Assembly (NCBI RefSeq): GCF_008386495.1
Contig: NZ_VTHJ01000027.1
Coordinates: forward strand, 41,616 to 105,615
Direction of reading: 5' to 3'
DNA: 64,000 nt
Source of the DNA: Streptomyces tailanensis
Lineage (GTDB): Bacteria; Actinomycetota; Actinomycetes; Streptomycetales; Streptomycetaceae
Part shown: piece by piece, positions 60,144 through 64,000 of the stretch
Position numbering within the stretch: position 1 is the stretch's first letter
Layout: each line of letters begins with the position of its first letter
The notes under the pieces: model-generated
Told to the model about the DNA's origin: nothing
The model's input: only the letters and a program-made list of their open reading frames with translations
Databases searched by the model: none
Made by a program: the position numbers and the translations under genes

Positions 60144-62554
60144 TGACTACGGACATCGACCAACTGATCCAGGACGACCCCCTCGGCGCCGTCGTAGAAC
60201 AGATCGCGCGGGTGGAGCGCGCACTGTCCGCCGACCAGATCCGGGAGGTCGCCCAAGACGTTCTTCGCGGCCCCACCCCGCGGCGGCGAGTCGCCAGAGA
60301 GCTGCGGGACAACCCGCAGGTCCTGGTCACCGGCCGCGCCCCCTCGATCTGGTCGGTGGGGAAACTGCTGGCCACCCTGGCGAAGAAGGGCGCGCAGCAG
60401 CTCGCGACGCCGCGCTGCTTCGACTGCGATCGCGAGACCGTGTCCCTGTGCAGCCGGAAGGGCGGGCTGTGGGTCTGTAGTGGGTGCGCACGCCCGAAGG
60501 AAGAATGCGCTGGCTGCGGCACACTCGCGTACGTCCACTCCCGGGACAGGAAGGGACGGCCCCGCTGTCAACGGTGCCCTGACGGCGAGGACCCGACCCA
60601 GGAGCTGATCGACCTGGTGGTCGCTCGTGACCCTGGCGTGGACCGCGCCACGGTGGAGCAGGCGCTGAGCGGTTGCTCGCGCCAGCGCGCCGTACGCCGA
60701 CGCGTGGCCTGGGCCGTCCTGGACCAGCCCGGTCTACTCACCGGCGGCGGGCACACCGCGCCCACGCCGTCCGTGCTCGCCTTCATCAACGCCCTCGTCG
60801 ACGCCGGCGCCACGGTGGTGCAGCGGCCGGGCTGTGCCCGCTGCGGTGCGCCCGATCGTCTGCGCGCCAAGCGGGACGGGCAGCGGATCTGCTGGCGCTG
60901 CGAGGAAGAGTCACGTGCCGAGGACTGCTCGCGCTGCGGCAAGCACCGCAAGGTGAGCTGCCGGGAGGATGACGGCCGCCCGGTGTGCCACGAGTGCTGG
61001 AGGAGCGATCCGACCAATCACGAGCTGTGCACGGGATGCGGACGGCGCCGGAAGGTCAAAGCCCGTACGGGTGAAGGGCCTTGGTGCCAGAGGTGCAGTC
61101 CGCGAGAGGATCAGGAGTGCAGTGTCTGTGGGCAGCTCACGCGGTGCTCTACATCCCGGGCGACCGGTGAACCGTGGTGCCGTAACTGCCGGGTCCGGCA
61201 TATCCGGTGCGCGTCCTGCGGAACGGTTTCCCCCCTCAAGGGCGGCACACTCGCCGCCCCGCTCTGCGCCCGGTGCCTGAACCCGGATCCGGACTTCTGG
61301 GACCGCTGCCCCATCTGTGAGAAGACCTGGCAGTTCGGCACCGAGCCCTGCCAGCGATGCCTGGTCGACCAGAAACTCGGTGAACTGCTCGGCGACGGCG
61401 ACGGTGTCGCGGAGGAACTCGTGCCGTTTCGACGCGCGCTGGTGACGGTGGAGCGCCCCGACCACGCCATGGTCTGGCTGTCCAAGCCGAACGTACGCGC
61501 CCTCCTGACGGCCCTCGGCAAGGACCCACGGCCGGTGACCCACGCACTGCTCGACGAGCTGCCGGCGGGCAAGCCCCTGAACCACTTGCGTGCCCTTCTG
61601 GTGGCCGCCGGCTCCCTCCCGGCCCGCGATGAGCGCCTCGCCAACCTGGAACGCTGGACTGACCAGAAGGTGGCCGCGCGGAAGAACCTCGCCGAGCGGC
61701 GTGTCCTGCACGGGTACGCGATCTGGCACCACCTGCGCAGGCTGCGGCAGCGGCTGCGCGGACAACAGCTGACGGTCGCCCAGGACCAGAACGTGCGGGT
61801 GCACATCACCGCAGCCACCCAGTTCCTCGACGACCTGGCCGGTCGCGGCATGCTGCTCAGCGCGTGCACACAGAGCGAGTTGGACGACTTCATGGCCCAC
61901 CGCGCCACCTATCCCTCACGTACGGCGCACTTTGTGCGATGGGCCGTCGCTCACCGCCATGCTCACAACCTCACCGCGCCCGCGACCCGGTGGGCGGGCC
62001 CGAGCGGTCCGCACGATCAGGACAAACGGTGGGAGGTCGCGCGCCGCCTCCTGCACGACGACGGTCCGGCCGCCGCCGACCGGGTCGCCGGCTTGCTCCT
62101 TCTGCTCTACGCCCAGCACGTCAACACCATCCGGCACCTCACCGTCGACCACGTGGAACGCAACGGCGACCAGCTGACGATCCGGCTCGGCGACCGGCCG
62201 ATCGTGCTGCCCGCGCCGCTCGATGCCCTCATGGAAGAGTTGCTCTCCACTCGGCGCGGCCACACGCTGCTGGATGCGCCGGGGACCTGGCTCTTTCCCG
62301 GACGGTTCCCCGGTCAGCCGCTCAGCAGCGACCAACTCGTCGTCCGGCTACGGGCGCTGGGCATCCAGCCGCGCCAGGACCGCGCCACCGCCCTGTTCAC
62401 CCTGGCCTCTCAGGTTCCGGCGGCCATCCTGGCCCGCATGCTGGGCATCCACCGCTCGGTGGCCGTGCAGTGGCAGCAGGCCAGCGGCGGCGACTGGGCA
62501 GCGTACGCCGCCGACGTCGCCGCGCGCCCGGTCCGCTCCCGCCCAGCGGACTGA
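60140..62554 (+). CDS. Large zinc-ribbon protein with degenerate tyrosine-recombinase domain
   Basis: An 804-aa protein. Residues about 90-420 contain a series of paired-Cys modules (CFDCDRE, CAGCGTL, CARCGAP, CSRCGKH, CTGCGRR, CSVCGQL, CASCGTV, CPICEKT), probably several zinc ribbons. The C-terminal 300 residues have a core-binding-like region and a catalytic-domain-like region (LLLLYAQHVNTIRHLTVDHV; LARMLGIHRSVAVQWQQASG), but the canonical H-x-x-R and Tyr are not in place. It may be an accessory recombinase that binds DNA without cutting. It is cotranslated with the HTH gene. Confidence 0.7.
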   Translation: MMTTDIDQLIQDDPLGAVVEQIARVERALSADQIREVAQDVLRGPTPRRRVARELRDNPQVLVTGRAPSIWSVGKLLATLAKKGAQQLATPRCFDCDRETVSLCSRKGGLWVCSGCARPKEECAGCGTLAYVHSRDRKGRPRCQRCPDGEDPTQELIDLVVARDPGVDRATVEQALSGCSRQRAVRRRVAWAVLDQPGLLTGGGHTAPTPSVLAFINALVDAGATVVQRPGCARCGAPDRLRAKRDGQRICWRCEEESRAEDCSRCGKHRKVSCREDDGRPVCHECWRSDPTNHELCTGCGRRRKVKARTGEGPWCQRCSPREDQECSVCGQLTRCSTSRATGEPWCRNCRVRHIRCASCGTVSPLKGGTLAAPLCARCLNPDPDFWDRCPICEKTWQFGTEPCQRCLVDQKLGELLGDGDGVAEELVPFRRALVTVERPDHAMVWLSKPNVRALLTALGKDPRPVTHALLDELPAGKPLNHLRALLVAAGSLPARDERLANLERWTDQKVAARKNLAERRVLHGYAIWHHLRRLRQRLRGQQLTVAQDQNVRVHITAATQFLDDLAGRGMLLSACTQSELDDFMAHRATYPSRTAHFVRWAVAHRHAHNLTAPATRWAGPSGPHDQDKRWEVARRLLHDDGPAAADRVAGLLLLLYAQHVNTIRHLTVDHVERNGDQLTIRLGDRPIVLPAPLDALMEELLSTRRGHTLLDAPGTWLFPGRFPGQPLSSDQLVVRLRALGIQPRQDRATALFTLASQVPAAILARMLGIHRSVAVQWQQASGGDWAAYAADVAARPVRSRPAD

Positions 62555-62566
62555 CCCCGGCGCTGC

Positions 62567-63196
62567 TCAGCCGGCCGCACCGAGCGGGATGGTCGCGACG
62601 TGGTCCCACGTGATCGTCTTGGCCTGGGCGTCGGCGGTGACGTCCACGAGGTGAACGGCCTCCACGCGCATCGGGGCATGCCCTGGGCGGACATCGTTGC
62701 GCAGCTTGCGCTGGACCTGGTCGGAATCGCACTCGTCGGCCGCGTATCCGAGCGTGAGGTGCGGGACCTTGGCCGGGTAGCCCGTGGCGTCGGCGCCGCG
62801 TACGGCCTGGATCGCGGCACGGACGGTGGTGTGGAGATCGTCGAAGGGCTCGTCGGGATGGACGTCCGCGATCACCCCGGTCGCGTACGACATGAGCGAG
62901 CCGATCACGATGTCGAACGCCTCGACACCCGCGAGCCGCTTCCCCAGCTCGCCCACGAGGGCCTGGCGTTCGGCCGGAGGGATCGCTGCACCCACGCGGT
63001 CGGTGATCTGGTCGACAGTGATGTGCAGCCAACGGTCTTCCACACAAGCGATCGGAAAGTCCCGCAAGACCCGTCGCCCCCGGCTCACGAGCGCGGCCAA
63101 CTCGCGATCTTGATCACGTGGGGTGATGTACACGTGGAGCAGGGTCTCGCCCGCTGGCCACACGTCCTGAGCATGCTGGAACACGAACGGCTTCAT
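62567..63196 (-). CDS. 2H-phosphoesterase (2'-5' RNA ligase-like), right copy
   Basis: A 209-aa homologue of the protein at 58039. RWLHITVDQITDRVG and PHLTLGYAADECD carry the two H-x-T motifs. It opens MKPFVFQHAQDVWPAGETLL; I start at that Met (63196) because it aligns with the left copy, although the frame extends to 63229. It converges with the recombinase trio 12 bp away. With the left copy it brackets the trio in inverted orientation. Confidence 0.75.
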   Translation of the reverse strand: MKPFVFQHAQDVWPAGETLLHVYITPRDQDRELAALVSRGRRVLRDFPIACVEDRWLHITVDQITDRVGAAIPPAERQALVGELGKRLAGVEAFDIVIGSLMSYATGVIADVHPDEPFDDLHTTVRAAIQAVRGADATGYPAKVPHLTLGYAADECDSDQVQRKLRNDVRPGHAPMRVEAVHLVDVTADAQAKTITWDHVATIPLGAAG

Positions 63197-63228
63197 GACC
63201 ATGCACCGTAGCCACCTCGCGGTGAACA

Positions 63229-63293
63229 CGCCTCCACTGCATTGGAGTTGGGTACGGTCCGGCCGGAGCGGACCGGAATCGGCAGTGGAGGCG
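63229..63293. other. Nested inverted repeats beside the recombinase module
   Basis: Outer perfect 12-bp arms CGCCTCCACTGC (63229-63240) and GCAGTGGAGGCG (63282-63293) enclose inner arms CGGTCCG (63255-63261) and CGGACCG (63269-63275). It lies in the 433-bp gap (63197-63629). It could be an operator, attenuator or end of the recombinase module. Confidence 0.5.
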
Positions 63294-63511
63294 AGCCATG
63301 AGAAGGGCGGGTGCGGGCCTCACGGCGTTCGAGGCGAGACGACGGTGCGGTGACCCCGGTGTGGCGGGTGAGCAGGAGGCATGCGGGTGCCGCCTTCTAC
63401 CTCAGTCGGCGCCGTGCCGGGTGGCCATGAACCCGGCGGCGTCCGTCTCGACGCGGCCGACGGCGCCTCCGCCCGGCGTCTTGTCCGCGAAGCCGTTATG
63501 CGTTCGCCCCA

Positions 63512-63578
63512 TTGACACTCCCGCCGCCCGCTCCCTACTGTCACGTCAGCATTTCGAACGGATGACGAAATATCGAAC
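63512..63578 (+). promoter_or_regulatory. Promoter and operator of the enolase-superfamily gene
   Basis: TTGACA (63512-63517), 18-bp spacer, TACTGT (63536-63541). Downstream, ATTTCG/CGAAAT (63551-63556/63566-63571) is a perfect inverted repeat and ATTTCGAAC (63551-63559) is repeated as ATATCGAAC (63570-63578). A GntR- or IclR-type repressor site is plausible for a sugar-acid gene. Confidence 0.5.
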
Positions 63579-63629
63579 ACGCTCGGATGCGACATCAACG
63601 AGCCGACGACGCAGCAAGGGACAACTGCC

Positions 63630-64000
63630 GTGCGCATCACCGGAATCAGCACACACGTGGTCGGGACGCCGTGGCGCAACCTGACATACGTCCAGGTGCA
63701 CACCGACGAGGGCATCACCGGAGTCGGCGAGACCCGGATGCTAGGGCACACCGACGCCCTCCTCGGCTACCTGAAGGAAGCCGAGGTCAACCACATTCTC
63801 GGCTCGGATCCCTTCGCCGTCGAGGACCTTGTCAAGCGCATGAAGTACGGCGACTACGGTCGCGCCGGCGAGATCGTGATGTCCGGGATCGCCGTGATCG
63901 AGATGGCCTGCTGGGACATCAAGGGCAAGGCCCTGGGTGTGCCTGTCTGGCAGATGCTCGGCGGCAAGGTCACCGACAAGGTCAAGGCGTACGCCAACGG
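63630..64000 (+). CDS. Enolase-superfamily (mandelate racemase / muconate lactonising type) enzyme, 5' part
   Basis: The first 123 residues of a gene that continues beyond the window, starting at GTG 63630 with AAGGGA upstream. MRITGISTHVVGTPWRNL, then VHTDEGITGVGETRM, then VMSGIAVIEMACWDIKGKAL and PVWQMLGGKV are the capping domain and barrel entry of the mandelate racemase/galactonate dehydratase group. The catalytic residues lie downstream and cannot be seen. It is likely a host sugar-acid dehydratase marking the edge of the accessory region. Confidence 0.82.
   Translation, partial: MRITGISTHVVGTPWRNLTYVQVHTDEGITGVGETRMLGHTDALLGYLKEAEVNHILGSDPFAVEDLVKRMKYGDYGRAGEIVMSGIAVIEMACWDIKGKALGVPVWQMLGGKVTDKVKAYAN

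Noticed and set aside
63298..63684. Plus-strand frame upstream of the enolase-type gene
   Set aside because: Runs through the promoter and into the real gene in another frame; no ribosome-binding site and noncoding-like composition.
1..64000. CRISPR array, tRNA or rRNA genes
   Set aside because: No spaced identical repeats and no cloverleaf or rRNA-like segment was noticed on reading; a covariance search was not possible.

Overview
The window is actinobacterial and almost certainly Streptomyces. GC content is high throughout. It carries families typical of that genus: an SCO6880/PrgI-type conjugation protein, WhiB, DUF2637, DUF317, DUF4913 and MAB_1171c-type genes, with GTG, TTG and overlapping ATGA/GTGA starts. 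Most of it reads as an integrative and conjugative element or plasmid-like genomic island, followed by defence and recombinase cargo. A probable host gene (enolase superfamily) begins at the right edge. All calls come from reading the sequence; no database search was run.

Layout. (1) 1-7.5 kb, plus strand: the type IV secretion (T4SS) core. It holds a lysozyme-NlpC/P60 cell-wall hydrolase, small membrane proteins, a VirB6-like channel protein, an SCO6880-type protein and a VirB4-like ATPase. (2) 7.6-12.2 kb: five related genes of unknown function, then the VirD4/TraG-like coupling protein (12.3-14.1 kb). (3) 14.1-26.5 kb: a long, tightly coupled row of accessory genes. These include a PP-loop protein, a DnaB-N-like protein, a frameshifted DNA cytosine methyltransferase, DUF4913, a RelE-like protein, winged-helix proteins and DUF317 proteins. 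Fourteen otherwise unrelated proteins from regions 2 and 3 end in the same kind of tail: a core like AARAR(T/S), then 25-40 Pro/Ala/Thr/Ser-rich residues, then a basic end such as RRSR. The likely common purpose is recognition by the T4SS or coupling protein. This is the most interesting pattern in the window. (4) 26.5-31 kb: an MFS transporter, a P-loop kinase-like gene and two more DUF317-type genes without the tail.

(5) 31-38.8 kb: cargo. A coiled-coil/zinc protein, a duplicated zinc-module protein, a GT-B-like protein with a ten-copy heptanucleotide repeat inside its reading frame, and a STAND NTPase with TPR-like repeats. (6) 39-46 kb, minus strand: mobilisation and replication. A small gene, a replication-initiator-like protein, a DnaC-like loader, WhiB, a DUF2637 membrane protein, MobC and a MobA relaxase. 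A cluster of perfect stem-loops inside the start of mobC is a strong oriT candidate. (7) 46-54 kb: an XRE regulator facing an ImmA/IrrE protease - MAB_1171c membrane protein - amidohydrolase operon, a flavin-type oxidoreductase and several decayed or frameshifted Streptomyces genes. (8) 54-57 kb: a two-gene NACHT NTPase operon related in architecture to the STAND protein at 36-39 kb. (9) 58-63.2 kb: a tyrosine recombinase / HTH / zinc-ribbon recombinase-like trio, bracketed by two 2H-phosphoesterase (RNA ligase-like) genes in opposite orientation.

Several genes (about 10.6, 18.7-19.3, 50.4, 52.0 and 52.7 kb) are interrupted by apparent single-base frameshifts, often at homopolymers. They may be real decay, phase variation or sequence error; the sequence alone cannot say which.
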